Shown here in pieces: positions 45,610-55,351 of a stretch of DNA of 64,000 bases; the stretch's first letter is position 1; each line of letters starts with the position of its first letter. This stretch comes from Endothia cerciana (lineage: Eukaryota; Ascomycota; Sordariomycetes; Diaporthales; Cryphonectriaceae), in NCBI GenBank assembly GCA_026119935.1, contig JALRMH010000006.1, positions 744,001 through 808,000 on the forward strand, given 5' to 3'. The position numbers were made by a program, and so were the translations under genes. The notes beneath the pieces were generated by a model. That model did not search any database. It saw only the letters and a program-made list of their open reading frames with translations, and was not told the DNA's origin.

Positions 45610-46388
45610 GCTGGTGGTAGCGGCGCCTCGCGTGAGGGCCTCGCTGGAGAAGCAGACTATGGGATGCTGGAGATGCGGGAGGGTTGGTTTTGGTCCTGGC
45701 CTTGTTTCGCGGGCGAGACTAGCATCTGCACCACAGGCTACGGAGTAGTAGTAGTAGTAAAGTAGGCCTGGTCACCTCATCATAGGAATGACAGCCACAT
45801 GCAGAGCGGAACGCCAAGACCTTTCAGATATGCAGTCGACTGAGGGACGACACGACGGGCCTGCGTTTATTACGACGATGATCGAAGATCAATTCCACCT
45901 CACCACATTTCAGCCCTATGTTTACTCGGGTGGCTGGTCTCCCAGGCATTTCAACCCATGCGCGAGGAGGCTGGGGGTGGGTCGCGGCGGGCAGGGTCGC
46001 TGGCAGGTGCCGAGTTCCCGGATACCCAAGGCCTGGCCGCCTTGCAGATCCAGGGACATACATGGACAGGCCTTCGAGCCCACACCCCGCAGCGTCATCG
46101 CCCCGGATCGACCTGCTCGACAGCCCCTCGAGTGGTGATTTCCCCCAGACCGTGAATAGCCGCGTTTGGACGTTCCAACGACACCACACAAGAACCGTTT
46201 CCAGCCCGAGGTGGGATCGTGAACCTCGGGTGGATTGCACAATCACAATGTGAACCAGTCTGCTTCTCCTTCTTCCGGCGTCAAGTGACCATCTGATACT
46301 TCCTCACAGACCAGCGAGTGGCTCGTCTGGTCACACTCCCAAACACCTCCCCCCCCCCCCCTCCGCCCTCCTTTCGATTCCGGCGACG
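45610..46388. promoter_or_regulatory. Divergent promoter region of exgD-type and E1-beta genes
   Basis: The 779 bp between the two start codons serve both genes. It holds a GTA repeat at about 45747-45762 adjoining TACGGAGTAG at 45741-45750, and a C homopolymer at 46350-46361 just upstream of the E1-beta start. Confidence 0.55.
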
Positions 46389-47678
46389 ATGAGGAGCCAT
46401 ATCCCTCGTCGCCTGGCGAGGGCCACAGCCCTAGCAGCCGCTCCCCGGCCAGGCCCCAACACGCTCGCGCCCTTGCAGATGACGCTCTCGAGGCGGAGGT
46501 ACTCAACGCACCCACCAGACGCAAAGCTCAACCTCCCCGTCGACTACAGCACCACCCCCCTCCTGGCACACACCTCCCAGACCGCCCTGCACAACCCGGA
46601 ACTGCCCCCCGACGCCCGCGACGGCCCCACGAAGCGCATGAACCTCTTCCAGGCCATCAACGACGCCCTCTCCCTCGCGCTCGCCGAGGACGAGTCCGTC
46701 CTCCTCTTCGGCGAGGACGTCGCCTTCGGCGGCGTCTTCCGGTGCTCCATGAAGCTGGCCGAGACGTACGGCGGCGACCGCGTCTTCAACACGCCCCTCT
46801 CGGAGCAGGGCATCATGGGGTTCGCCATCGGCGCCGCGGCCGAGGGGATGCGGCCCGTGGCCGAGATCCAGTTCGCCGACTACGTCTTCCCCGCGTTCGA
46901 CCAGATGGTCAACGAGGCCGCCAAGTTCAGGTACAGGGACGGGGCCTGCGGGCGCCACGTCGGCGGCCTGACGGTGCGCATGCCGTGCGGTGCCGTCGGC
47001 CACGGCGCGCTGTACCACTCGCAGAGCCCCGAGGCGCTGTTCACGCACGTGCCGGGGTGGCGGGTGGTGATGCCCCGGAGCCCCCTGCAGGCCAAGGGGC
47101 TCCTGCTCGCGGCTATCAGGAGCAACGACCCGGTCGTGTTTATGGAGCCCAAGGTGCTGTACCGCGCGGCCGTGGAGCAGGTCCCGGTCGCGCCGTACGA
47201 GCTGCCCCTGTCCAGGGCGGAGGTGCTGAGGGAGGGCAAGGACGTGACCATTGTCTCGTACGGCCAGCCGCTGTACCTGTGCCTGAACGCGATCAGGCAG
47301 GCCGAGCAGGACCTGGGGATCAGCATAGAGCTGATCGACCTGCGGACCATCTACCCGTGGGACAAGGAGACGGTGTTCAAGAGCGTGCAGAAGACGGGTA
47401 GGTGTATAGTCGTGCACGAGTCCATGGTCAACGCCGGCGTGGGTGCCGAGGTCGCCGCGGCGATCCAGGAGGATGACTCGACGTTCGTCCGGCTGGAGGC
47501 TCCTGTGCTGAGGCTGGCGGGCTGGAGTATACCAACACCGTTGATATTCGAGAAGTTCAACCTGCCGGATGTCGCGAGTAAGTGGATCACCCAGACGTTC
47601 CTGTCTACCCTCACCTGACTCGAGAGCTGACATATTCCAGGGATATACGACGGTATTAAGAGGATTTTGAACTACTAG
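46389..47678 (+). CDS. Branched-chain 2-oxo acid dehydrogenase E1 subunit beta, mitochondrial
   Basis: The beta subunit of the thiamine-diphosphate-dependent E1 component oxidatively decarboxylates the 2-oxo acids of Val, Leu and Ile. Exons 46389-47577 and 47641-47678 encode 408 residues. The first 40 residues (MRSHIPRRLARATALAAAPR...) are arginine-rich without acids and form a mitochondrial presequence. The transketolase pyrimidine domain includes RMNLFQAINDALSLALAEDE, LFGEDVAFGGVFRCSMKLAE, NTPLSEQGIMGFAIGAAAEG and EIQFADYVFPAFDQMVNEAA. The C-terminal domain has DVTIVSYGQPLYLCLNAIRQ, ELIDLRTIYPWDKETV and HESMVNAGVGAEVAA. Without splicing, the ORF ends in an atypical SKWITQTFLSTLT; removing the 63-nt intron (GTAAGTG...CATATTCCAG) gives the family end RIYDGIKRILNY. 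FGGVFRC and EIQFADYIFPAF-type motifs favour the branched-chain enzyme over pyruvate dehydrogenase beta. Confidence 0.95.
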
Positions 47679-48739
47679 CATTTTTATTTGGATTTTTTAT
47701 ATCATGAGAACCATGTCCGGCGCTGGGATCGAAGGCGTGGCGTACTGCGCCTCGGTGAGATGGTTTGGCAAGTTCGGATCGTCATGATCGCGCCTTCTGG
47801 GGGAAAAAGACCATGGGAAACATGACCAGATTACTCCTCCCCCGCTGTATGCCAGAGGACCACCTTATGCTTGTGCTTGTCAGCTCCTGCGCCCGAGTTG
47901 ACAAACCTCGCTGCCGAACGTCTCGACGGGGATTCGATGCACGGTAAACCGTCCGGGGCAGCCCCGTCGAGTCGAGGTTCGGACTGTCCTGCATCTGGAA
48001 CTTAGAGGTTGGCTTACTGCCCTGTGTAAACATCGATGAGACGTCGCTGGGACTACTTGACATATGGGACTCAAGCAGGTCTAGCCATAATTGGAGCACT
48101 TCTCAGAAGCTTGACTGAGGGTACTTAGGAAGTCATAAGCCAGAGCTGGTGTATAGCTGCCCCAGCACTTTGAGAACATCATCTGAGAAGGAGACTGAAA
48201 AAGAAATTATCACATCTCAATTCTAGTCTGTAAGCCAGAGACAAAGCACAAACAATCATGCACCGCGGAGCAGAGTGAGGAATACCCCACGAGATGCTTG
48301 AGGGGTGGGGGGGGGGGGGGCTGGGTGATGGGAGAAGTGTCAGCTTCTCCGAGGTCAATGCTGGACCTCGGAGGTGTCTTCCCTGGTACCCAATACACAT
48401 TGAGAGGGTATAGTCTGCTGAAAGTGACGAGGAATTTGTCTTGCCAAACATTCAAGGTTGGAGGTTGAATAGCAGGCATGAGTTCGGCTGCCGCGCCCAA
48501 GAAACTACCCCACAGCCCCGCGCCCAGCAGGGGTCCACCCGTGGTCTGGGACACTCTTCAGGGATGACGACCTGGCAGCTCTGACAACAATCCGGACTGT
48601 CTCGAAGCATGCTGTGGATACGTTGATGACACACTCCTCTTCCTCCCAGCACCGAGAGACAACTGCTGTCTTCCTGTTCTGACCTTGAAATCCCGAGTCC
48701 GGCCGGTCACTGCGCGATATTCCCTTCCCCAAAAGACCA
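47679..48739. other. Intergenic region between E1-beta and capping protein alpha
   Basis: About 1 kb. It contains the E1-beta 3' end (T-rich just after the stop, with TTTTTTATATCATG near 47692) and the promoter of the capping-protein gene. A G homopolymer lies at about 48308-48320. I see no additional gene. Confidence 0.6.
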
Positions 48740-49837
48740 ATGTCTGAGAGTGTAGAGTGGGTGTCCTCCTTTGTGGGAGACGCTCCTCCAGGAGAAGTGC
48801 GCCATCCTCTCCCGGACCCGTCCCTGGCATCCTCACTGACCTCTTGAAGCTTTCAGATGTCGTTGCCGGCAAGCTCACCCCCCTACCAGCAGCCGGACCG
48901 CGACTCCCGACGCTGACCGCCTGAATACAGACATCAAAGCCCTCACCGTCTCCGAGCCGAGCATCGTCAAAGAACTGGGTCCCGCGTTCCAGAAGTACAA
49001 TGAGGAGCAGTTCGTCACAGTGAAGCTGCCGGGCAGCAGCGAGGCGGTCATCGTCAGCTCACACAACTCCCTCGGGGACGGGCGGTACTACGACATCGAG
49101 AACTCGTCGAGCTTCGAGTTCGACCATGCCACGCAGAAGGCCAGCGGCGTGCAGAGCCATGCGCTGGACAGCAAACACTCTGACCTCGTGTATGCGGCCG
49201 CACCTTTTCACAATCATGGAGGTCCGCGCGGGGAGATGTGATACGCTGACAGGCCGCGGGAGCAGGAAATCCACCCAGAAGAGCCTCGGAACATACGTCA
49301 AGGAGCACTTCCCCAACGCGGCGTACGGCGTCTACCCGACCGAGGGCGACTCGAAGCTGGCCGTCGTCATCGTGGGCAATAAATACAGCCCCAACAACTT
49401 CTGGTGAGAGAAGAAAAAAAAAACAGACACATACATCCGCATCCGAGCCGCGCGAAATGGGTGGGGAGGATCTCTGACCAGAAACCAGGAACGGCCGCTG
49501 GCGCTCCCTCTACATCTTCGACCCGTCCGACAGCTCCCTCGAGGGCTCGATCAAGGTGGACGTGCACTACTACGAGGACGGCAACGTGCGGCTGCTGACC
49601 AACAAGACGGTGACGGCGTCGATCCCGTCGGGCACGGGCAGCGCGGTCGCGAAGGAGGTCGCGGGCGCGGAGAAGAAGTACCAGGAGGAGCTGAACAAGG
49701 GGTTTGCGAGCCTCAGCGAGGGCGCCTTCAAGGGGCTGCGGAGACAGCTGCCGGTGACGAGGCAGAAGATCGAGTGGGACAAGGTCGCCAGCTACCGATT
49801 AGGCCAGGATATCGGCGGCGGCAGCTCCCGGAGGTGA
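48740..49837 (+). CDS. CAP1: F-actin capping protein subunit alpha
   Basis: With the beta subunit it caps barbed ends of actin filaments, here probably in endocytic patches and at septa. Five exons (48740-48796, 48850-48868, 48931-49189, 49266-49403, 49489-49837) encode 273 residues, the usual family length. Landmarks are MSESVEWVSSFVGDAPPGE, LSDVVADIKALT, GPAFQKYNEEQFVTVKLPG, SHNSLGDGRYYD, NKYSPNNFWNGRWRSLYIFD, KVDVHYYEDGNVRLLTNKTV and the C-terminal LPVTRQKIEWDKVASYRLGQ. Exon 2 is only 19 nt, and the intron after it begins GCAAGC and ends ATACAG: a GC-AG intron. I accept it because every frame-consistent join of VVA-DIKALT uses this site. Intron 3 is placed by joining HSDLV to KSTQKSLG with donor GTATGC. 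Confidence 0.93.
48869..48930 (+). other. GC-AG intron of the capping-protein gene
   Basis: This 62-nt intron begins GCAAGC after a G and ends CTGAATACAG, with a CTGAC branch-like motif at about 48912. GC-AG introns make up a small minority of fungal introns and usually have an otherwise strong donor consensus. The exon before it is 19 nt, so exon definition must be unusually dependent on these weak signals. Confidence 0.85.
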
Positions 49838-51090
49838 TTTTCGGAGGCGGCTGGGCGGGCAGCGCTGTGTTACGATCCTGGCCATGCTCGGAAGGGCAGG
49901 CTGCTTACGCAGTAGCAACATAGATGCGGGACGTACAGCATGGCAATACGATCACGGAGACCCCCTGCAGAGGTTCGCCCTGTGAGAATGAAGAACGCCA
50001 ATGTTTGCCCATGCAGGATGCCACCAGGGGACAGCGCGTATTCGGGAAACCTGGAATAGTGAGGCTGATGATACGCTTGTTCAGATTACATAATTGACCA
50101 AGGCAGAACGCGCGGATGTGTAATTGACTCCGATCCGTCCAGGGTAGGATCCCTCTGTCCCTCTCTCGGTGGGCAGAGATCGACCGTCAGCCCGACGGAG
50201 AGGCTCCTGTGTGGGGGAGGGAGCCTCCTCGACCGGACCGACAAAGGACCCGTGATGGATATGGACATATCAGCGCTTCATGGGCAAGATATCATCCCAA
50301 TGATCTTCTTCCGGGGGGGTTGCCGGTTGTCCCCAATCAGATGTCCAGAAGGCCTTTGGAAAGACGGCCTGGCTCTGCTCCTTGCTACTACATAGTATCA
50401 CTGCTGTTGTCGTCGAGGGACTGCTTCTTTCCTGAGTAATCTGTAGATGTCATGGTAATCAGAGGGCGCAGCACTGACCGCCAGCAAGACGACGTGGGGC
50501 CCTGCTACGCTGTGCGGCGCTGGAAATGGATGTGCCGAGTCGGACGACAATTGCGTCTCGACCAATCACAGCGACATGATTTGAAGAGTAGGGGCCTTGT
50601 GCAGCGTGGCTTCAGGGGATCCTCCAAGCTCCCGAGTGCCCGTCCCCCTTCCCCTCCCCCCCGTCAGCCCAATCCTCCCGATCAAAACATTCTACACAGA
50701 GTGCACCACCGCCAGTAGGCTCTAGAACCCTTGGCACCGATCCGTGGCCGTGTCGTTGGGGGAACCACCACATTATCTTTCGATAGCGCCCCATCCTCGG
50801 GTCTTTCCTCCAGGCTCGACTTCTCTGACCAGCTCCCACCCACCCGAACTACCGACCCGTCCCCTCCAAGGGAAGAAAAAAGAAAAAAAAAAAAGGAAGA
50901 CCACAAGTCGGACACCGTCACAGGTCCTTGCTTTCCTCCGTCGACGACTACAGCTAGCACTCCTTTGCTGTCCTACGCCAAGCACCGCGTCCCTGTCACC
51001 CCCAGCGCCAAACTCGAGAATTCCCCCGAGAAAGATCTTAACCCGTCGTCCACCCCCCCTCTTCCTCCTCCTCCTCCCCCGACAATCAAG
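49838..51090. other. Intergenic region between capping protein alpha and cytochrome b5
   Basis: About 1.25 kb. The right end, from 50640, is a pyrimidine-rich leader with an A-rich tract at 50875-50895 (AAGAAAAAAGAAAAAAAAAAA) and CTC repeats just before the start codon of cytochrome b5. No gene is visible. Confidence 0.6.
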
Positions 51091-51864
51091 ATGGCGACCA
51101 AGGAGTACACCTATCAAGATGTTGCGGAGCACAACACCAAGAAGGACCTGTTCATGGTGATCCACGACAAGGTCTACGACGTCGCAAAGTTCATCGACGA
51201 GCACCCGTAAGTCTCTCAGCCCCGTCTGTCCTGCTGCTGTCCTTATCCGGCTCCCTGCGCCTCCGGAATGCCGGACCTACCCCAAATCCTAGTGCCTCGG
51301 CATAGAAACCGGGAAGGACGGAAAGAAAAAAAAAGAAAGAAAGAAAAAAAAAGAAGCTGACGCGCGATGCTCTCTGCACAGCGGTGGCGAGGAGGTCCTA
51401 CTCGACGTCGCCGGACAGGACGCCACCGAGGCCTTCGAGGACGTCGGCCACAGCGACGAGGCGCGTGAGACACTGGAGCAGCTCCTGGTCGGCGAGCTGA
51501 AGAGACAGGTACGTTCGCCCGGATTCCTCTGCATGCACGCTGCAAGTTTGGAACATCAATACTCCGAAGACCCGGGCATCGGAAAGAAGAAGGAAAAGCG
51601 AAACACCCATCCAGCCCCCCCTCCTCCTTATCATACATGATCAGATATGACGTACAAACAAGCTGACGAGAGTTGTCTTCTCTACAGCCTGGCGACCCAA
51701 CCCCCAAGGCCCCCAAGCCCGGTGCCGTCTCCCCCGCCGCGTCGACAGGCGATGCCACCGGCCTCGGCATTGGTGTCTATGCGATCGTGCTCATCGGTGG
51801 CGCGGCGGCTTACTTCGCCTACCAATACCTCCAGGCCCAGCAGCAGGCCCAGCAGCAGGCCTAG
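51091..51864 (+). CDS. Cytochrome b5, tail-anchored
   Basis: Microsomal cytochrome b5 donates electrons to fatty-acid and sphingolipid desaturases and some P450 enzymes. Exons 51091-51206, 51382-51508 and 51688-51864 encode 139 residues, typical for the family. The start lies after CAATCAAG in a purine context. The haem domain shows EYTYQDVAEHNTKKDLFMVI, then the axial-ligand motif HPGG split by intron 1 (FIDEHP-GGEEVL), and VGHSDEA with the second axial histidine. The linker PTPKAPKPGAVSP leads to the C-terminal anchor GLGIGVYAIVLIGGAAAYFAYQY, followed by QAQQQAQQQA. It has no N-terminal signal, so it is an endoplasmic-reticulum tail-anchored protein. Introns are 175 and 179 nt, the longest in the window; intron 1 contains an A-rich AAAGAAAAAAAAAGAAAG stretch. 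Confidence 0.95.
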
Positions 51865-52726
51865 GTAGACCTCATGACGAGCCTCAGGGATCCGACTTTG
51901 CGCTATGGAGACGGCAGGTGATCGTGATGCGATGAACAAAGGCATGTGTTCCTCTGCTGTGAGAGCCACTGCACGCGGGCTTGTCGGTAGACACAATACC
52001 AGTCTCAGCCCCCCCCCCCCCCGAGGAGGCTATGTCTGTCTGGGGGGGGGGGGGGCTGAGACCAACCCTCGCTTGAAGAGAGCCTTTTTTTTGGGATTGC
52101 CCTGGCGAAGACAGGTGTCCCGGTTAGATATCTTTTACACCCATACATGGTCAGTTTAATCTCTGTGATGGATATTTTCATGACCATACTGTTCCCCAAT
52201 GTGATTCGCACAGGCGAAATGCAAAGGTTGTCGAGTGACTGGAAGATGATCCAAGGTCAGTCCTCCTATTGGTCTTGGAACATGAGCTGCCGGTGTTTCG
52301 ATCACACACATTTTTTTGTGTCTGGCTTCCTTTCCGCCAGACAGAAAGTGTACAATACAACTGGTAGATCCACGAGCATTGTTCTCTCAACTACTTCTGC
52401 GTGTTAGTCTGGGCGTCTCCAGTAAAATGTACGTTAGGCCAGCTGATCTTCGATTGGCACCGGCGACAAAACCCACTAGCTCGGCTAACAGCTAGCGCCC
52501 CGTGCTGCCCACCCCTATCCCTCCGTCCACGGGCGGCTCTGCAACCACTCTAGAAGCCTGGGTGTCATTTGCCTCAGCCTCGCAAACCAGACTCCACGAC
52601 GTCTCCCTCCGGCTCCACACACCCACCCTCCCCATTCTCGACGTTGACCTGGGTCAGCGCTCGATCCTCCCAAACCCGCCCTGACGGAGCTGGTCATCCC
52701 CTGCCATCAAGACCTCGGCCCCGAAA
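51865..52726. other. Intergenic region between cytochrome b5 and TFIIE-beta
   Basis: About 860 bp. A C homopolymer (about 52010-52022) and, 25 bp on, a G homopolymer (about 52041-52053) could pair as a hairpin in the cytochrome b5 3' region. A T-run lies at 52086-52092. The TFIIE-beta promoter occupies the right end. I see no gene. Confidence 0.55.
52010..52053. repeat. Paired C-run and G-run (potential hairpin)
   Basis: About 13 C (52010-52022) followed after AGGAGGCTATGTCTGTCT by about 13 G (52041-52053). In single-stranded form they could form a GC-only stem with an 18-nt loop. Both runs are unstable sequences; the arrangement may be incidental given how frequent such runs are in this genome. 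Confidence 0.6.
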
Positions 52727-53626
52727 ATGTCGTTCCTCGAGCGCCAGCGTGTGGCGAGCGCCGCCTCCAAGACGGTCGTCGACCTGACCAAGGACTCCAA
52801 GTCGACCCTCGCGCCGCCCTCCCCCTCGCCCTCCGTCGCGTCTACGTCCTCCGCCATGACGGGCACCGCCGCCAACACCCCGACCAAGAAGAGGCGGCCC
52901 GGCGACGGCATCGAGATTTACTCGCAGCCGGCGCTGACGGGGACCGGCGCGGAGCTCGGCACCCAGATGGTCTACGCGGTGAACCACCTCAAGGACAGGG
53001 ACCGGGACCTGACCATCGCCGAGATCGTGGACCACCTGACGCGGCGCCCGCAGTCGCCCGCCGAGTGGGCCGAGATCGTCGAGAACCTGCGCCGCCACCC
53101 GCGCGTCAAGTGGACGCCCGACGCGGGCCTGACCGAGCAGACCGTCCACTCGGGCACGTACCGGCACAACCCCGTGATCCCGGGCGTCCGGAGCAAGGAG
53201 ACGCTGCTGGCGTACCTGCAGGCCAAGAAGGACGCCATGCTGGTGCACGTCAAGGACCTCGAGGACGGCTGGCCCCGCGAGAGGCTGTACCCCGCCATCG
53301 CGGACCTGGAGAGGGAGCGCCGGATCCTCGTCGTGCGCACCAAGAAGGACAACCACCCGCGCTACGTGTGGCAGGACGACGCGAGCCTCTGGAACGGCGT
53401 CGACCCGGAGTTCCAGGCGATGTGGCACAAGGTCAACGTCCCCAGCGTCGACGACATCAACCGGCTGCTCCTCGCGGCCGGGCAGAAGCCTGCGAGCGAG
53501 GACCCGCGGCTGAAGGTGCTGAACGCGAAGGTCGAGAAGCCCAAGAAGAAGGCCAAGAAGAAGGCGCCGAGGAACGTCACCAACACTCACTTGAAGGGGC
53601 ATCTGTCCATGTTCAAGGACCTCTGA
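52727..53626 (+). CDS. TFA2: Transcription initiation factor IIE subunit beta
   Basis: TFIIE-beta with TFIIE-alpha recruits and regulates TFIIH at RNA polymerase II promoters. It is a single exon of 299 residues starting in a CCGAAA-ATG-TC context. The N-terminus is Ser/Pro/Thr-rich and disordered (about 1-60) with the basic patch TPTKKRRPGDG. The tandem winged-helix core follows: MVYAVNHLKDRDRDLTIAEI, LRRHPRVKWTP, PVIPGVRSKETLLAYLQAKK, then LERERRILVVRTKKDNHPRYV and WQDDASLW. FQAMWHKVNVPSVDDINRLL precedes a lysine-rich tail (KPKKKAKKKAPR) and the final HLKGHLSMFKDL. Order and length agree with fungal TFIIE-beta. Confidence 0.93.
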   Translation: MSFLERQRVASAASKTVVDLTKDSKSTLAPPSPSPSVASTSSAMTGTAANTPTKKRRPGDGIEIYSQPALTGTGAELGTQMVYAVNHLKDRDRDLTIAEIVDHLTRRPQSPAEWAEIVENLRRHPRVKWTPDAGLTEQTVHSGTYRHNPVIPGVRSKETLLAYLQAKKDAMLVHVKDLEDGWPRERLYPAIADLERERRILVVRTKKDNHPRYVWQDDASLWNGVDPEFQAMWHKVNVPSVDDINRLLLAAGQKPASEDPRLKVLNAKVEKPKKKAKKKAPRNVTNTHLKGHLSMFKDL

Positions 53627-55351
53627 GTGCTGGGACGACGTTCAGGTGGGTATCATCACATCAACGGACACCGATTCGTTATTGCATTCTCATGGCGTTT
53701 CTGGGACTAGAATGGAAGACGGGAAGGTTCAGGGTTGAGGGAACGGTTGAGGCTACTAGATTGTGCTGACTTCGGCCTGGTGTGGCATGCGGCGTTCAGG
53801 GATCCTATACCAAACAGATCACCATAATCAAGGTGATGGCGAGGCGATGGCCTACAGGAGGGAAAGCAATATTGCACCAAGCAGGCTCTGTCCTAGTTGC
53901 TGTCAAGGCGCCTTCAATGCAAGAGTGTTGAAAAGCCCCCGGGCGAACCTTCAATACAATATTCTGCACACTACCCAGAAGCACTCGGGCTCCTCCTACC
54001 AAGATGAGAAGCCATTGCTAAGTGACAAACGAGGGAAGACACACCTAAGACCCTTATGCGTCCGAACTGTGGCTTGCCCAGGACCGCTGATCTCTCGACC
54101 CTGACGAATCACCCCACTGAGCTTGGACCCAAGGGTCAGGCACTCCATCACAGGGCTGTGACAACAGGTCAAGACTGGAGCCCTCCTCTCCTAAACCTCC
54201 CAGAGGGCCATCCCAGATAACCCCAAAGAACACCACCGCCGCTGCACACTGCAGCCTCCTCCTCCCCTCCCCCCTTGTCATAAGCTCCCCCCCTCCCCCC
54301 GGGCGGCTGGCCCCGGGGTCGGCTTCCTTGCTCTCGCCTTTCGTGGGCGACGTATTAGATACCAAGCACGGCGAGGCCAGCGCTTTCCCGGCGAGCGAGC
54401 AACTGGACCCGGTCCGAGGGGACGGGCGCCCGAGACCGAGAGGGCTGTGGGCGAGGCCTGCGGCCTCGCCCGTTAGTCTTGGGGTATGTAGGGCCTCGAG
54501 TGACGCCACCGCCTTCGAGGTTGAGGAATAGGAGGGTCTAGCACAAGAATTCGGGGGATGGGCGGGGGCGTCTGCGGGAACTTTCCTAGTCTGGTAGCAA
54601 TATGTTTTGCCTCTCATCCACTCAGAACGTGCTATCGCTCCCGTCTGTTCAGCTCAAAGATGAACGAAACCGTAAGGATACACAAAGACAGACACCATGA
54701 GGAAAGATGGACATCTCATATACTTCAGGGTTGGAATTTTATTTTTTGACTGATCATAGGAAGCTGCCGGGTGCCTAATCGTTGTACAGTAAAACACCGA
54801 GATAGTTCACTTTTCGCGTTTTCCGGCAGATTAAGCAAAAGCCTCCCCAGCCTGCTCCTTAACACCCTACCCTTACCCGGGCGACCGCTTTCGCTATCGC
54901 CCATAGAATATTCAATCAAAGGAAGTGATGAGTTCCACAAAGATCCTGCGCTCCCACCAACCGATGCCGCCTGTCCAGCCGAATCCATTCTAAGAGTGAG
55001 AAACCCACCAAAGTGCCGAGCACAAAAACCCTTCGAGGTGACCCTCGTCCATTAGGTTGAGTTTGCACCGCGAAGTCCAAATCCACTGTTGCGGTGCGAA
55101 GTACATATATAAAAACACTGGTCCGTTGACCTTACGCCGTGAGAGCTTGGTCCTCTGGATCTGGGCGAAAGGCCTCATCTTTGCAAAGTTGTGAAGCCTT
55201 GTGTGATACCCTCCGCTGTCTATAGACAAGGACCCCGGAACCTGAAACCAACGACGGTGGGAAACCGCCTGTGCAGCCACCAGGCACACAACAGCCGGTG
55301 CAGTCATTTCGTATTAACCTGCAAGCTGCCAGGAATGAGTGGGAAAGGCTC
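53627..55351. other. Convergent intergenic region, TFIIE-beta and the C2H2 gene
   Basis: About 1.7 kb receiving two 3' ends. The middle (54190-54320) is strongly C-rich on the plus strand and is followed by a GC-rich segment with a perfect inverted repeat at 54449-54471. The 188-codon minus-strand ORF at 54054-54617 derives from this composition and has no motif. Confidence 0.55.
54449..54471. repeat. Perfect 10-bp inverted repeat with 3-nt loop
   Basis: GGGCGAGGCC, loop TGC, GGCCTCGCCC. All ten arm bases pair and nine of the ten pairs are G-C, so an RNA copy would form a very stable hairpin. It lies between convergent genes and may help transcription termination on either strand, or be incidental. 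Confidence 0.8.

Noticed and set aside
46503..47681. 392-codon minus-strand ORF opposite the E1-beta gene
   Set aside because: Antisense to a strongly conserved enzyme; composition is explained by GC-rich third positions of the sense gene.
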